Positions 1 to 9,129 of a stretch of 64,000 nucleotides of DNA are shown here, one piece after another. The notes under the pieces are model-generated. The model was given only the letters and a program-made list of their open reading frames with translations. It was not told the origin of the DNA and searched no databases. Origin of the DNA: Micromonospora ureilytica (GTDB taxonomy: Bacteria > Actinomycetota > Actinomycetes > Mycobacteriales > Micromonosporaceae); assembly GCF_015751765.1 (NCBI RefSeq), contig NZ_JADOTX010000001.1, positions 1,550,001-1,614,000 of the forward strand, written 5' to 3'. The stretch's first letter is position 1; each line of letters begins with the position of its first letter. The position numbers were made by a program, and so were the translations under genes.

Positions 1-401
1 GCCCGGTGCAGCACCTCCCGTCGGTAGGGGCGCCACCCCGCCGGGTGACTGAGCACGATCGCCTCGGCCGCCTCGCCCTGCAGGGCGTGGACCCGCTCCA
101 CCACCCACGCCGCCAGTTCGGCGGTCAGCGTCTGCGGCGCGCACGGCTCGCCGCCGAGCAGCACCGGCACGTCGTCGCCGATCCGGTGGACGAAGTCGCG
201 GGTGGTGCGGCTGCCGTCGTCGGTCGCGGGCTCGCCGACACGGAGCGAACCGTCCTCGGCCAGGCAGAGCACCGAGGGCATGAGAGGTGAGCCGGCGCTC
301 AGCGGGACGGCCTCGGGGCGTGTCCAGGTCGCGCCGCGTCGCCGTGCGACGGCGGCGGTCGTGTTGCTGCTTCCGATGTCTATCCCCAGGACGTACGGCA
401 T
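1..401 (-). CDS. Hsp70/DnaK-like ATPase, N-terminal part (cut by window edge)
   Basis: The visible 133 residues begin with MPYVLGIDIGSSNTTAAVA, the phosphate-1 motif of the Hsp70/actin ATPase fold, followed by a segment like the Hsp70 IA subdomain (AEAIVLSHPAGW near residue 115). Only the N-terminus lies in the window, so the substrate-binding part cannot be judged. It diverges from an iniB-like gene across a 300-bp spacer. From knowledge of actinobacterial genomes, such Hsp70-like proteins often sit beside IniB/dynamin genes. I infer a shared role in envelope or membrane stress rather than general protein folding. It is not the housekeeping dnaK, because no grpE or dnaJ is visible on this side. 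Confidence 0.8.
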   Translation of the reverse strand, partial: MPYVLGIDIGSSNTTAAVARRRGATWTRPEAVPLSAGSPLMPSVLCLAEDGSLRVGEPATDDGSRTTRDFVHRIGDDVPVLLGGEPCAPQTLTAELAAWVVERVHALQGEAAEAIVLSHPAGWRPYRREVLHR

Positions 402-701
402 CGTCTCTGTCTCTCCCCGTGAGTCGGCCGGTCGGTGGCGATGGCGTCGGCTGTCCGACGACCCACCCCCGGCGAACCCCGCGGGCTCCTACGTTCGTAC
501 CAGAGATCAGTCCCTGGTCGGGACCCTAATCTCGTCGGGACGGTTTCCCCCTCTCCCCCTAACGTACGAGGTGGCGGAGCCCCTAGTTCAACCGGCCCGG
601 ATGCGGGTTCAGCCCCGATGCCCGGGGGCGAGCCCCGGTAATAGCGTCGTCACCGTCGACGTACGACACCCGCCAATGCCACATCCGAGGAGAACCGGCA
701 C
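402..701. promoter_or_regulatory. Divergent intergenic region, hsp70-like / iniB-like
   Basis: This 300-bp spacer must hold promoters for both divergent genes. I see an inverted repeat GTCCC-TGGTC-GGGAC at 510-524 and a direct repeat TCGGGAC at 518-524 and 535-541 (17-bp period). These are plausible regulator sites but match no consensus I can name. No gene is supported inside; the ORFs here are frame shadows. Confidence 0.4.
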
Positions 702-1589
702 ATGGACTCGCAGCAGACCCTCCACGACTTCGTGCTCGACCTACTGACGAACCCGGACGCGCGGTCGGCCTTCGACCTCGACCCCGAGGGTGCGTTGCGG
801 GGGGCGGGGCTCACCGACATCACCGCTGCGGACGTGCAGGACGTCGTGCCGCTGGTCGTCGACTACGCGCCGGGGGCGGGCCTCGCGCCGCTGACCTCGC
901 CGGTCGGGCAGCTCGGGTTTGACCCGCTGCTCACCGACACCACCGACGTGGTGGGTCAGTTGCAGAGCGTGGCGCAGCAGATCAGCATCACCAGCTCGCC
1001 CACCGGCGTGGACGTCAAGGCCGGGGTGCTCGGCGCCATCGCCGTCGACCCGTCGACCGCCGCTGCCGGGGTCACCGTGCTGCCGGGCATCGGTCTGGGC
1101 GTCGGTCCGTCCGGCCTCGACACCGACCTGGCCGGTGTCGCCGACGTGGCGCACACCCTCGACGCCGACGTGGTGCAGCCGGTGGACGCGATCGCGGACC
1201 CGGTGATCGGGGACGTCACCGGCACCGTGGGCGACCCGACCGGCCTGCTCGGCGTCACCGACTCGAACCTGATCGGCGGCGATCTGACCGGCGGTGTCCT
1301 CTCCGGCACCCACGGTCAGCTCGGCGGGGTCGTCAGCTCCCTCGGTGTCGACGACACCCTCAGTGGGCTGGGCCTCGGGCACGGCGACGGCGTCGTCGGC
1401 GGCGTGGTCCCGCCGCTCGACGTGTCGTCGACGGTGGGCGGCGTGACGCACCAGGTGGACAGCCTCCTCCCCGGTGTCACCGACACGGTCGGTGACGTGA
1501 CCGGTGGGGTCACCGATGGTGTGCTCGGCGGCGACTCGCACGCCTCGTCCGATCACGGGCTGCTGGGTATCACCGGCGGTCTGCTCTGA
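702..1589 (+). CDS. IniB N-terminal domain protein
   Basis: This 295-aa protein opens with MDSQQTLHDFVLDLLTNPDA and continues through an alpha-helical head ending in DVVPLVVDYAPG (about residues 1-60). That head is typical of the IniB family, whose mycobacterial founder is induced by cell-wall inhibitors such as isoniazid. The remainder is a low-complexity Gly/Val/Asp/Thr-rich stretch of loose GDVTGTVGD- and GVTDTVGDV-like repeats, as in other IniB proteins. There is no signal peptide or membrane segment. It stands 112 bp upstream of two dynamin-like GTPase genes, matching the iniB-iniA-iniC order. The molecular role of IniB is not established; function here is inferred from family and order. 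Confidence 0.85.
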   Translation: MDSQQTLHDFVLDLLTNPDARSAFDLDPEGALRGAGLTDITAADVQDVVPLVVDYAPGAGLAPLTSPVGQLGFDPLLTDTTDVVGQLQSVAQQISITSSPTGVDVKAGVLGAIAVDPSTAAAGVTVLPGIGLGVGPSGLDTDLAGVADVAHTLDADVVQPVDAIADPVIGDVTGTVGDPTGLLGVTDSNLIGGDLTGGVLSGTHGQLGGVVSSLGVDDTLSGLGLGHGDGVVGGVVPPLDVSSTVGGVTHQVDSLLPGVTDTVGDVTGGVTDGVLGGDSHASSDHGLLGITGGLL

Positions 1590-1701
1590 CAGGGATTTCC
1601 GGTCGGAGCGGAGGGTCGGATCGTCTCGGGCGATCCGGCCCTTCCCGGTTCCACATCAGGTCCCTCTTGATAATTGAGCCGAAATCCGCACACTTGGTGC
1701 G

Positions 1702-3561
1702 GTGATGGCCGGGATCTGGTTGGACGTGCTGGACGAGATCGCCCGCACCTGCACTGCGCACGGTCGTGGTGACCTCCTCCAGACGGTGCGACAGAAGCGT
1801 GCGCAACTGCTGGACCCGACGCTGCGTGTCCTGGTCATCGGTGAGCCGAACCAGGGCAAGAGCCAGCTGATCAACGCGATCATCAACGCTCCGGCCTGTC
1901 CGGTCGGCGACGGCCGTACGACAGTCCTGCCGACGGTGGTGCAGCACGCCGAGGCCCCCACCGCGGCGGTGGCGCAGGCTTCGCCACCAGCTCCGGGTCA
2001 CCCCACCGGCACCGCCACCGCGGTGACCGTCGAGCGGACCCCGGTGGCGCTCAACCAGGTCGCGGCGGGCGTCGCCGGCCTCGTCGGGCGTCGGCCGGGT
2101 GGCGGCCCGGCGTACGTCGAGATTGGACTGCCCCGCGCCCTGCTCGGTGCCGGGCTGGTGCTGGTGGACACTCCCGGCACCGACGAGGTCGCCGGTATCG
2201 GCGCCGCCGCCTCGGTCGCCGCGCCCGCCCGCGCGGACACCGTGCTGCTGGTCTCGGACTCCACTCGGGAGTTGTCGGTCGCCGAGTTGAACATGCTGCT
2301 GCACATCATGCGTTCGCATCCGAACGTGATCGTGGTGCAGAGCAAGACCGATCTGGTGGCGGACTGGCGCACGGTCGCTGAGCGCAACCGGCAGCACCTG
2401 GCCGAGGCGGGCGTCCCGGCGACGCTGATCCCGGTCTCGGCGGCGCTGCGACTGCGTGCCGCCGCTGCCGACGACCGCGTTCTCAACGCCGAGTCCGGTT
2501 TCCCCGCGCTGATCGCCCGCCTGCAACGCGACATGTCCGGCAAGGCCGACCACCTGGCCCGAGCGGCGGTGCAGACGGTGGCCCGGACGGTGGTGGAGCA
2601 GTTGGCCGCGCCGCTGCGCGCCGAGTTGGAGACCCAGGAGGCCGAGGAGCAGTCCGGGCCGATCTCCCGGCTGCACGCGGCGCAGCGCGAGGTCGACGAG
2701 CTGCGTCGGTGCTCCACCCGTTGGCAGAACACGCTGACCGACGAGATCACCGACCTGCTCGCGGACCTCGAGTACGACCTGCGCGACCGGACCCGCCAGA
2801 TCCTGCGCGCGGTGGACGAGGCGTTCGACACCGCCGATCCGTTGGTCGCCTGGGACACCTTCCAGGACTGGCTGGAGAGGAGCCTGGTGGAGGCGGCGGA
2901 GGCGAACCACGAGTGGTTGATCCAGCGTTGTGACTGGATCGCCCGGAGGGTGGCCGCCAACTTCGACAGGTACGGCTACGACGTGCTGCCGCCCTGGTCG
3001 ATGACGATGCCTGACGACATCGGCGAGCGACTGCCCGAGCTGCAACGGCCGACGATCGACAGGTTCACCACCGGCCAGAAGTTGTTCACCGGCATGAAGG
3101 GCTCGTACGGCGGCATGCTGATGTTCGGTCTGGCGACGACCCTGGCCGGCATGCCGATGATCAATCCGGTCTCGGTCGGCATCGGGGCGCTCTTCGGCGG
3201 CAAGAGCATCAGCGACGAGAGTAAGCAGTTGCTCCGTCGTCGGCAGGCGACCGTCAAGACGGCGATCCAGCGGCACGTCGACGACGTCTTCGTCCGGATC
3301 ATCCGTGACTGTCGCGACGCCGCCCGGCAGGTGCAGCGGATGCTGCGGGACCACTTCACGGGGCTGACCGAGGAGCTTCAGGAGGCCATCGTGCAGTCGT
3401 TCCGCAGCGCGAAGCAGGAGGCCGACACCGATGCCTCCGTGCGCGACCAGCGGCAGCGCGAGATCCGGCTGAAGATGACCCGGTTGGCAGCGGTCTACGA
3501 GCAGGCTCAGCAGTTGACAGGTGCCCGCTCCGCCCCGCTGCTGCTGGAGCCGCAGGCATGA
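1702..3561 (+). CDS. Dynamin-like GTPase, IniA-like
   Basis: This large GTPase (619 aa) has a P-loop GEPNQGKS at residues 47-54, a G3 motif VDTPG about residues 155-159 and a G4-like SKTD. A long helical region follows, with a hydrophobic stretch near residues 475-505 (GGMLMFGLATTLAGMPMINP) that could insert in the membrane like the paddle of bacterial dynamins. IniA of mycobacteria is a membrane-fissioning dynamin-like protein; I infer the same class here, not the same drug phenotype. The start is GTG 1702 or ATG 1705, which are adjacent codons. It overlaps the next gene by 4 bp (ATGA), so the two GTPases are translationally coupled. Confidence 0.85.
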   Translation: MMAGIWLDVLDEIARTCTAHGRGDLLQTVRQKRAQLLDPTLRVLVIGEPNQGKSQLINAIINAPACPVGDGRTTVLPTVVQHAEAPTAAVAQASPPAPGHPTGTATAVTVERTPVALNQVAAGVAGLVGRRPGGGPAYVEIGLPRALLGAGLVLVDTPGTDEVAGIGAAASVAAPARADTVLLVSDSTRELSVAELNMLLHIMRSHPNVIVVQSKTDLVADWRTVAERNRQHLAEAGVPATLIPVSAALRLRAAAADDRVLNAESGFPALIARLQRDMSGKADHLARAAVQTVARTVVEQLAAPLRAELETQEAEEQSGPISRLHAAQREVDELRRCSTRWQNTLTDEITDLLADLEYDLRDRTRQILRAVDEAFDTADPLVAWDTFQDWLERSLVEAAEANHEWLIQRCDWIARRVAANFDRYGYDVLPPWSMTMPDDIGERLPELQRPTIDRFTTGQKLFTGMKGSYGGMLMFGLATTLAGMPMINPVSVGIGALFGGKSISDESKQLLRRRQATVKTAIQRHVDDVFVRIIRDCRDAARQVQRMLRDHFTGLTEELQEAIVQSFRSAKQEADTDASVRDQRQREIRLKMTRLAAVYEQAQQLTGARSAPLLLEPQA

Positions 3562-5018
3562 CGGTGGGGGTGCGCCTGGATGAGGCGGCGTGGGGGTTGC
3601 TGCACCAGGCCATCGAGCTTTACCAGGACAATCCCCGGGCCGTCGCGGAGCTTCGGCATCAGGTGGCCCGGTTGGAGCAGCCGCTGCGGATCGCCGTCGT
3701 CGGCCCGTGGCGATCGGGCAAGTCGACGGTGCTCAACGCGTTGATGGGCGAGGAGGTCGCGCCGGTCGAGCGGGCGGACGGCGCTTTCACCTGGTACGAG
3801 GACGGGGCCGCGCCGCACGCCACCGCCTACCCGGTCGGGCAGCCGCCCCAGGAGTTGGCAGTGGTGAAGTCGGCGACCGGGTTGCGGGTGGATCTGGGCT
3901 GGGGTGCGGGGGACGTGCGGGACATCGTGGTGCGGTGGCCGACGCGGGCGCTGCGGCAGATCACGCTCATCGACACCCCGGCGGTCACCGGGGGCGCCGA
4001 GCCGGGCCGGGTGCCGGTGTTGGAGCGGGTCCTGCGGGACGCGGACGCCGTGTTGTACCTGACCCGCGACGGTCGCGACAGCGATCTGCGGGTGCTGGAG
4101 TCCGCACGGGACAGTGCCGTCGGGCAGTCGGCTCCGGTCAACGTGATCATGGTGTTGTCCCGCGCCGACGAGACCGGCGGGGGCCGGATCGACGGCCTGC
4201 TCACGGCACGCCAGCTCGCCCGACGGCACTACCGCGACCCGAGGGTGAACGCGCTCAGCGTCAACGTCGTCGCGTGCAGTGGAATGATCGGCCTGGCGGG
4301 CCGGATGCTCGGTGAGTCGGACTTCACCGCGCTCGCGACCCTGGCCCAGGTGCCCCGGGCGGAGCTGGACGCCCACCTCATCTCCGCCGACCGCTTCCTG
4401 CGCGGCGAGCTGCCGGTACGGCTGGATCCCGAGGTGCGCGCCGCGTTGCTGGGTCGGTTCGGGGTCTTCGGTGTACGGCTGGCGGCCACGCTGGTGCGCA
4501 GCGGGTTCGACAGTCGGGTGAAGCTCTCCGCCGAACTGATTCGGCGTAGCGGTCTCACCGAGCTGCGGGAGTCGGTGACGCGCTGTTTCATCGATCGCCG
4601 CGACGCGCTCAAGGCCCGGTCCGCGCTGGCCGCGGTGGAGGCGCTGTTGCGGGCCGAGCCCACCCGGGGGTCTGCCGAGCTGGTCGGCGCGGTGGAGCAG
4701 ATTCTCGCCGGTGCCCACGAGTTCCGGGAGCTGCGCCTGTTGGTGGCGCTGCGGAACACCCGGTTGGGGTTCGACGCGGAGCTGGCCGCCGAGGCGCAGC
4801 GGCTGGTCGGTGGTGACGGGGTGGGCCTCGCGGCTCGGCTCGGTGTCGAGCATGAGACCGACGTGCGGCGGCTCTGGGAGGTCGCTTCCGACGCGCAGTG
4901 GCGGTGGCGGGACCGGGCCGAGGATCCGCTGCTCCCGCTGGCGCAGCGGCGCGGCGCTCAGGTCGTCGTCCGCAGTTGCGAGGGGATGATCGCCGAGCTG
5001 GTCGCGGGCGGCCGCTGA
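3558..5018 (+). CDS. Dynamin-like GTPase, IniC-like
   Basis: This second GTPase (486 aa) has a P-loop GPWRSGKST at residues 49-57, a G3-like IDTPA and a G4-like SRAD motif, followed by an all-helical C-terminal half. It is shorter than its partner and lacks an obvious long hydrophobic stretch, which fits the IniC type that pairs with IniA. The ATG overlaps the stop of the upstream gene (ATGA), so stoichiometric synthesis and hetero-complex formation are likely (inference). The end is followed by an unrelated iron-transport promoter, making this the last gene of the ini-like operon. Confidence 0.8.
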   Translation: MTVGVRLDEAAWGLLHQAIELYQDNPRAVAELRHQVARLEQPLRIAVVGPWRSGKSTVLNALMGEEVAPVERADGAFTWYEDGAAPHATAYPVGQPPQELAVVKSATGLRVDLGWGAGDVRDIVVRWPTRALRQITLIDTPAVTGGAEPGRVPVLERVLRDADAVLYLTRDGRDSDLRVLESARDSAVGQSAPVNVIMVLSRADETGGGRIDGLLTARQLARRHYRDPRVNALSVNVVACSGMIGLAGRMLGESDFTALATLAQVPRAELDAHLISADRFLRGELPVRLDPEVRAALLGRFGVFGVRLAATLVRSGFDSRVKLSAELIRRSGLTELRESVTRCFIDRRDALKARSALAAVEALLRAEPTRGSAELVGAVEQILAGAHEFRELRLLVALRNTRLGFDAELAAEAQRLVGGDGVGLAARLGVEHETDVRRLWEVASDAQWRWRDRAEDPLLPLAQRRGAQVVVRSCEGMIAELVAGGR

Positions 5019-5096
5019 GCGCCGGCGGGCCGAGGGTCGCCGCCGTTCGGTCATTTCCCGAGGTGAAGGGCACCCCACGTTGGCAAAACTCGAAGC

Positions 5097-5115
5097 GTTG
5101 GTTAGCCTAACCTAA
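5097..5115. promoter_or_regulatory. Iron box (IdeR/DmdR-type operator) upstream of fecB-like gene
   Basis: The 19-bp site reads as GGTTAGCCTAACCTAA at 5100-5115 plus three less conserved bases. It matches 17 of 19 positions of the IdeR/DmdR1 consensus TTAGGTTAGSCTAACCTAA. It lies 51 bp before the ATG of the siderophore-binding lipoprotein, as expected for iron-dependent repression of the whole four-gene import operon. Confidence 0.85.
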
Positions 5116-5165
5116 CTTTCGGGCCGTGATGGCTCGCTTCTCTTCGAAAGATCGGGAACTTCACC

Positions 5166-6188
5166 ATGCACTCATGGCGTCCGGTCCTGGCCGTCGCGGC
5201 GCTGAGCGCCGTGCTCGGCGGGCTCACCGGTTGTGGCAACGACACGAACACCGGTGACTCCGCCGCCGCTGCCACCGCTTCCGGCCCCTGGTCTTTCAAC
5301 GACGGCTCCGGCACGGTCGTCAAGGCGGACAAGACACCGACGCGGATCATCGCGCACGCCGGCGAGGCCGCGGCGCTGATGTCCTTCGGCATCAAGCCGG
5401 TCGGCGTCTACGCCGACGAGTCGGTCAAGACCGACCCCAACCTCAAGAACCTCGACCTCACCGGGATCCAGATCCTCGGCGAGGAGTGGGGCAAGATCGA
5501 CGTGGAGAAGGCCGCCGCCCTGCGTCCGGACCTGATCGTCGGCGACTGGTGGCCGGCCGAGAAGGCGCACAGCGGCATGGAGGAGGGCGTCGACGAGAAG
5601 AGCAAGAAGCTCGCCGAGCTTGCCCCCGTCGTCGGCGTCACGCAGGGCAAGTCGATCGTCGCGCTGGCCGAGGGGTACGAGGATCTCGCTGAGAGCCTCG
5701 GCGCCGACGTGGCCAGCCCGCAGATCGCGGCGAACAAGAAGCGCTTCGAGGAGGCGGTGACCGCGTTCAAGGCGGCCACCTCGGCCAAGCCGGACCTGAC
5801 GGTCGCCGCGATGTCCCCCTCGACGGAGAAGGTCTACGTCGCGAACCCCGAGTACGCGCCCGAGCTGTTGGACCTGCAGACCTGGGGCCTGAAGGTGATC
5901 AACCCGGTCAGCCCGGACCCGGCCTTCCCGTACTGGGAGAACCTCAGCTGGGAGAACGCCGACAAGTACCAGCCGGACCTGATCCTGTGGGATGGGCGGT
6001 CCTTCACACCCACCGCGAACGCCGAGTGGAGCACGAAGCAGCCGACCTGGTCCAAGATCAAGGCGGCCAAGGTCGGTGCCACCGTCTCCTGGCCGGCGTT
6101 CTGGCTGCACACGTACGGGGACTTCGCCACCGAGCTGGACAAGCTGACCCAGGCGGTCAAAGCCGCTGATCCGAATGTCGGCAACTAA
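5166..6188 (+). CDS. Iron-siderophore ABC transporter substrate-binding lipoprotein
   Basis: The 340-aa protein has a lipoprotein signal with lipobox LTGC (Cys23) and a class III periplasmic-binding fold of the FecB/FepB/CeuE type. Recognisable segments include TPTRIIAHAGEAAALMSFGIKPVG and LRPDLIVGDWW. It should sit on the outer face of the membrane and deliver ferric siderophore to the permease pair encoded next. Its stop overlaps the next start by 14 bp. The iron box 51 bp upstream indicates repression by IdeR/DmdR when iron is sufficient. The exact siderophore cannot be told from sequence. Confidence 0.9.
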   Translation: MHSWRPVLAVAALSAVLGGLTGCGNDTNTGDSAAAATASGPWSFNDGSGTVVKADKTPTRIIAHAGEAAALMSFGIKPVGVYADESVKTDPNLKNLDLTGIQILGEEWGKIDVEKAAALRPDLIVGDWWPAEKAHSGMEEGVDEKSKKLAELAPVVGVTQGKSIVALAEGYEDLAESLGADVASPQIAANKKRFEEAVTAFKAATSAKPDLTVAAMSPSTEKVYVANPEYAPELLDLQTWGLKVINPVSPDPAFPYWENLSWENADKYQPDLILWDGRSFTPTANAEWSTKQPTWSKIKAAKVGATVSWPAFWLHTYGDFATELDKLTQAVKAADPNVGN

Positions 6189-7227
6189 CCGGATCGGGAC
6201 GCGCACCTCGACGGTAGGCGTGCGGCGAGCCTCTGCCCTCGGGCCGGGGCTCGCCGTCCTCTGTGTGGTCCTCGTCCTCGTCGGCTTCCTGAGCGTGACC
6301 TTGGGCTCGCGCTCGATCGGTCTCTCCGAGGTGCTGCACGCCCTGTTCAGCCTCGACAGCGACGGGCCGATCAGCAGCACCGTCACGCTGGAGATGCGCG
6401 TACCCCGCACTCTGCTCGGCATCCTGGTCGGCGCCGCGCTCGGGGTGGCCGGGGCGATCCTGCAGGGTGTCACCCGCAACCCTCTGGCGGACGCGGGGAT
6501 CCTGGGCATCAACTCCGGCGCCGCCGCGTTCGTGGTCATCGCCATCACGGTGCTCGGGGTCCGTGGCGTCGGCGTCTACGTCTGGTTCGCCTTCGCCGGC
6601 GCGATCGCGGCGCTCGCCCTGGTGTACGCGGTCGCCTCGCTCGGACGGGAGGGCGCCACCCCGGTGAAGCTCGCCCTGGCGGGCGCGGCGGTCACCGCCG
6701 GCCTGGCCTCGGTCACCAGCGGCATCGTGATGACGAACGTGGACGCCCTCAACGAGCTGCGGTTCTGGCAGGTGGGGTCGCTCGCCGGCCGGTACACCCC
6801 GATCCTGACCGGGGTCGCCCCGTTCCTGCTGATCGGCCTCGTCGCGTCGCTGGGCTTCGGGCGGGCCATCAACGGCCTTGCGCTCGGCGAGGACGTCGCG
6901 CGTGGCCTCGGCCAGAACGTGACACGTACCCGCGCGGCCGCCTTCGCCGTGGTCGCGATCCTCGCCGGCGCCGCCACCGCCGCCTGCGGACCGATCGTCT
7001 TCGTCGGGCTCGTCGTGCCGCACCTGGCGCGGTTCATCTGCGGCCCCGACTACCGCTGGATCCTGCCGTACTCGATGCTGCTGGCACCCATCGTCCTGCT
7101 CCTCGCCGACGTGCTCGGTCGGATGGCCGCCGCCCCCGACGAGGTTCAGGTCGGCGTGGTCCTCGGATTGATCGGCGCCCCCGCGTTCATCGCGATCGTG
7201 CGCTACGGCCGGCTGTCGGAGGTGTGA
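6175..7227 (+). CDS. Iron-siderophore ABC transporter permease 1 (FecCD family)
   Basis: This 350-aa polytopic protein carries the FecCD/BtuC signatures: VTRNPLADAGILGINSGA in the cytoplasmic coupling region and ACGPIVFVGLVVPHLAR near the C-terminal third. It has about nine or ten hydrophobic segments. It forms the channel together with the second permease encoded immediately downstream. Translation begins inside the end of the substrate-binding gene (14-bp overlap) and ends in a GTGA overlap with the next gene, so the operon is tightly coupled. Confidence 0.92.
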   Translation: MSATNRIGTRTSTVGVRRASALGPGLAVLCVVLVLVGFLSVTLGSRSIGLSEVLHALFSLDSDGPISSTVTLEMRVPRTLLGILVGAALGVAGAILQGVTRNPLADAGILGINSGAAAFVVIAITVLGVRGVGVYVWFAFAGAIAALALVYAVASLGREGATPVKLALAGAAVTAGLASVTSGIVMTNVDALNELRFWQVGSLAGRYTPILTGVAPFLLIGLVASLGFGRAINGLALGEDVARGLGQNVTRTRAAAFAVVAILAGAATAACGPIVFVGLVVPHLARFICGPDYRWILPYSMLLAPIVLLLADVLGRMAAAPDEVQVGVVLGLIGAPAFIAIVRYGRLSEV

Positions 7228-8297
7228 GCATGGCAACGACAACCAGCGACGTCCGCGCGGCCACGTCCGGTACGGCGGCGGCGCTGCGCGCCAACCGGAG
7301 GCGTCGAGCCGGCCGGTCCATCGTGGTGACCTGCGCCCTGACCGCGGCGGTCGCCGCCCTCTTCGTGCTCACCATGATGGTGGGCAGCTTCCGCATCGGC
7401 GCCGCGGAGGTCATCGCCTCGGTCCTGCACCTGTCCGACAATCCCAGCGTCGACTTCGTCGTCCGTGGCCTGCGGCTGCCGACCGCGGCCGCCGCCGTGA
7501 CTGTCGGGCTGGCCCTCGGCGCGTCCGGGACGATCTTCCAACAGTTGCTGCGTAACCCCCTCGCGTCCCCGGACTTCGTGGGGATCACCTCGGGGGCAGG
7601 GCTGGCGGCCGTCACCGGGATCGTGCTCCTGCAGGCCGGTGGGCTCGTCGTCAGCGGGCTCGCCCTCGGTGGCGCGATCGTCGCCGCCCTGGCGATGTAT
7701 CTGCTGGCCTGGCGCGACGGTGTCAGCGGCTACCGCTTCATCCTCATCGGCATCGGAGTGGCGGTCTTCTTCGAGGGCCTGGTCGGCTACGTGCTCAGCC
7801 GGGCGCAGCTCTTCGAGGCCCGCCAGGCCATGCACTGGCTGGTCGGGTCGGTCGGGCAGGCCAGCACCACGGAGCTGTGGGTGCTCACCGGTGCCCTGGT
7901 CGTCCTGCTGCCGGTCGCCACGTTGCTGCAACGGCCACTGGGCGCCCTCGCACTCGGTGATGACGCCGCCCGGATGCTGGGTGTCCGGGCCGAGCTCAGC
8001 CGGGCCGGGCTGCTCGGCACCGCCGTCGTGCTGGTGGCCCTGGCGGTGTCGGTGGCGGGCCCGATCGCCTTCGTCGCCCTGGTGGCCGGGCCGATCGCCA
8101 ACCGGCTCCTCGGCCCGGCGGCCCGGGGCGTCCTGCCCGCCGCCCTGGTCGGTGCCGCGCTGCTGCTCACCGCCGACCTCGTCGCCGTGCACCTGCTGCC
8201 CACACCGTTGCCCACCGGCGTGGTGACGGGTGCGGTGGGTGCGCCCTACCTGCTGTGGCTGCTGGCCACCACCAACCGACAAGGAGCGGGTGGATGA
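7224..8297 (+). CDS. Iron-siderophore ABC transporter permease 2 (FecCD family)
   Basis: This is the second FecCD-type subunit (357 aa from GTG 7224; ATG 7230 is an alternative). The coupling motif LLRNPLASPDFVGITSGA is present. The usual FVGLxxPHxAR motif is changed to FVALVAGPIANR, a mild divergence from subunit 1. The N-terminus has an Arg-rich cytoplasmic leader (RANRRRRAGRS) before the first membrane span. It heterodimerises with the upstream permease. The stop overlaps the ATPase start (ATGA). Confidence 0.9.
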   Translation: MSMATTTSDVRAATSGTAAALRANRRRRAGRSIVVTCALTAAVAALFVLTMMVGSFRIGAAEVIASVLHLSDNPSVDFVVRGLRLPTAAAAVTVGLALGASGTIFQQLLRNPLASPDFVGITSGAGLAAVTGIVLLQAGGLVVSGLALGGAIVAALAMYLLAWRDGVSGYRFILIGIGVAVFFEGLVGYVLSRAQLFEARQAMHWLVGSVGQASTTELWVLTGALVVLLPVATLLQRPLGALALGDDAARMLGVRAELSRAGLLGTAVVLVALAVSVAGPIAFVALVAGPIANRLLGPAARGVLPAALVGAALLLTADLVAVHLLPTPLPTGVVTGAVGAPYLLWLLATTNRQGAGG

Positions 8298-9067
8298 CCC
8301 GACTACGCGCCGAGGGCCTCACCCTCGGCTATGACGACCGGACCATCGTCGACAACCTCGACGTCGCAGTGCTCGACGGCAAGGTCACCGCGATCGTCGG
8401 CGCCAACGCCTGCGGCAAGTCCACACTGCTGCGTGGCCTGGCCCGACTGTTGGCCCCGCGCGACGGCACCGTCCTGCTCGACGACAAACCCCTCGCCGGC
8501 CTGCGCAACGTCGACGTGGCCAAGGTGCTCGGGCTGCTGCCGCAGACCCCCGTCGCGCCCGACGGCATCACCGTCGCCGACCTGGTGGCCCGCGGTCGCT
8601 ACCCCCATCAGGGGTGGTTTCGACGGTTCAGTGGCGACGACCACGACGCCGTCGCCCGGGCCCTCGACGCCACCGGCACCGCGGATCTGGTCGACCGTCC
8701 GATCCGGGAGCTGTCCGGTGGTCAACGCCAACGGGTCTGGGTCGCCATGGCCCTGGCGCAGGAAACCGACCTGCTGCTGCTCGACGAACCCACCACCTAC
8801 CTGGACATCAACCACCAGGTCGAGCTGCTGCGGCTGTTGCGGAAACTGAACGCGGAGTCCGGCAAGACCATCGTCATCGTCATGCACGATCTGAACCTGG
8901 CCTGCCGTTACTGCGACCACCTCATCGCGATGTCCGGCGGTGCGATCGTCGCCGAGGGGGCGCCTGTCGACGTGGTCACCGGCGACCTCGTCGAGCAGGT
9001 CTTCGGTCTCAGTTGCCTCGTCGTACCCGATCCGATCGCCGGCACGCCGATGGTCGTCCCCGCCTAG
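8294..9067 (+). CDS. Iron-siderophore ABC transporter ATP-binding protein (FecE family)
   Basis: This cytoplasmic ATPase (257 aa) starts at ATG 8294 with AGGAG at 8282-8286; the longer in-frame extension lies inside the permease gene and was rejected. It shows Walker A GANACGKST, Q-loop LPQTPVAPDG, signature LSGGQRQR, Walker B LLLLDEPT and the switch histidine in VIVMHDLN. It powers ferric-siderophore uptake and is the last gene of the operon. A 17-bp-stem terminator follows 14 bp after the stop codon. Confidence 0.93.
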   Translation: MTRLRAEGLTLGYDDRTIVDNLDVAVLDGKVTAIVGANACGKSTLLRGLARLLAPRDGTVLLDDKPLAGLRNVDVAKVLGLLPQTPVAPDGITVADLVARGRYPHQGWFRRFSGDDHDAVARALDATGTADLVDRPIRELSGGQRQRVWVAMALAQETDLLLLDEPTTYLDINHQVELLRLLRKLNAESGKTIVIVMHDLNLACRYCDHLIAMSGGAIVAEGAPVDVVTGDLVEQVFGLSCLVVPDPIAGTPMVVPA

Positions 9068-9080
9068 ACGGCCTCAGATG

Positions 9081-9117
9081 CGGGTTGGGGACGGCCGTGA
9101 CGGCCGTCCCCAACCCG
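9081..9117. terminator. Bidirectional hairpin terminator
   Basis: The arms 9081-9097 and 9101-9117 form a perfect 17-bp stem with a TGA loop (core GGGGACGGCCG). It sits between the convergent ABC ATPase gene and the DUF1540 gene, so it can end transcription from both sides. It has no T-run, which is usual in actinobacteria. Confidence 0.85.
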
Positions 9118-9129
9118 TTCGCGCCGGGC

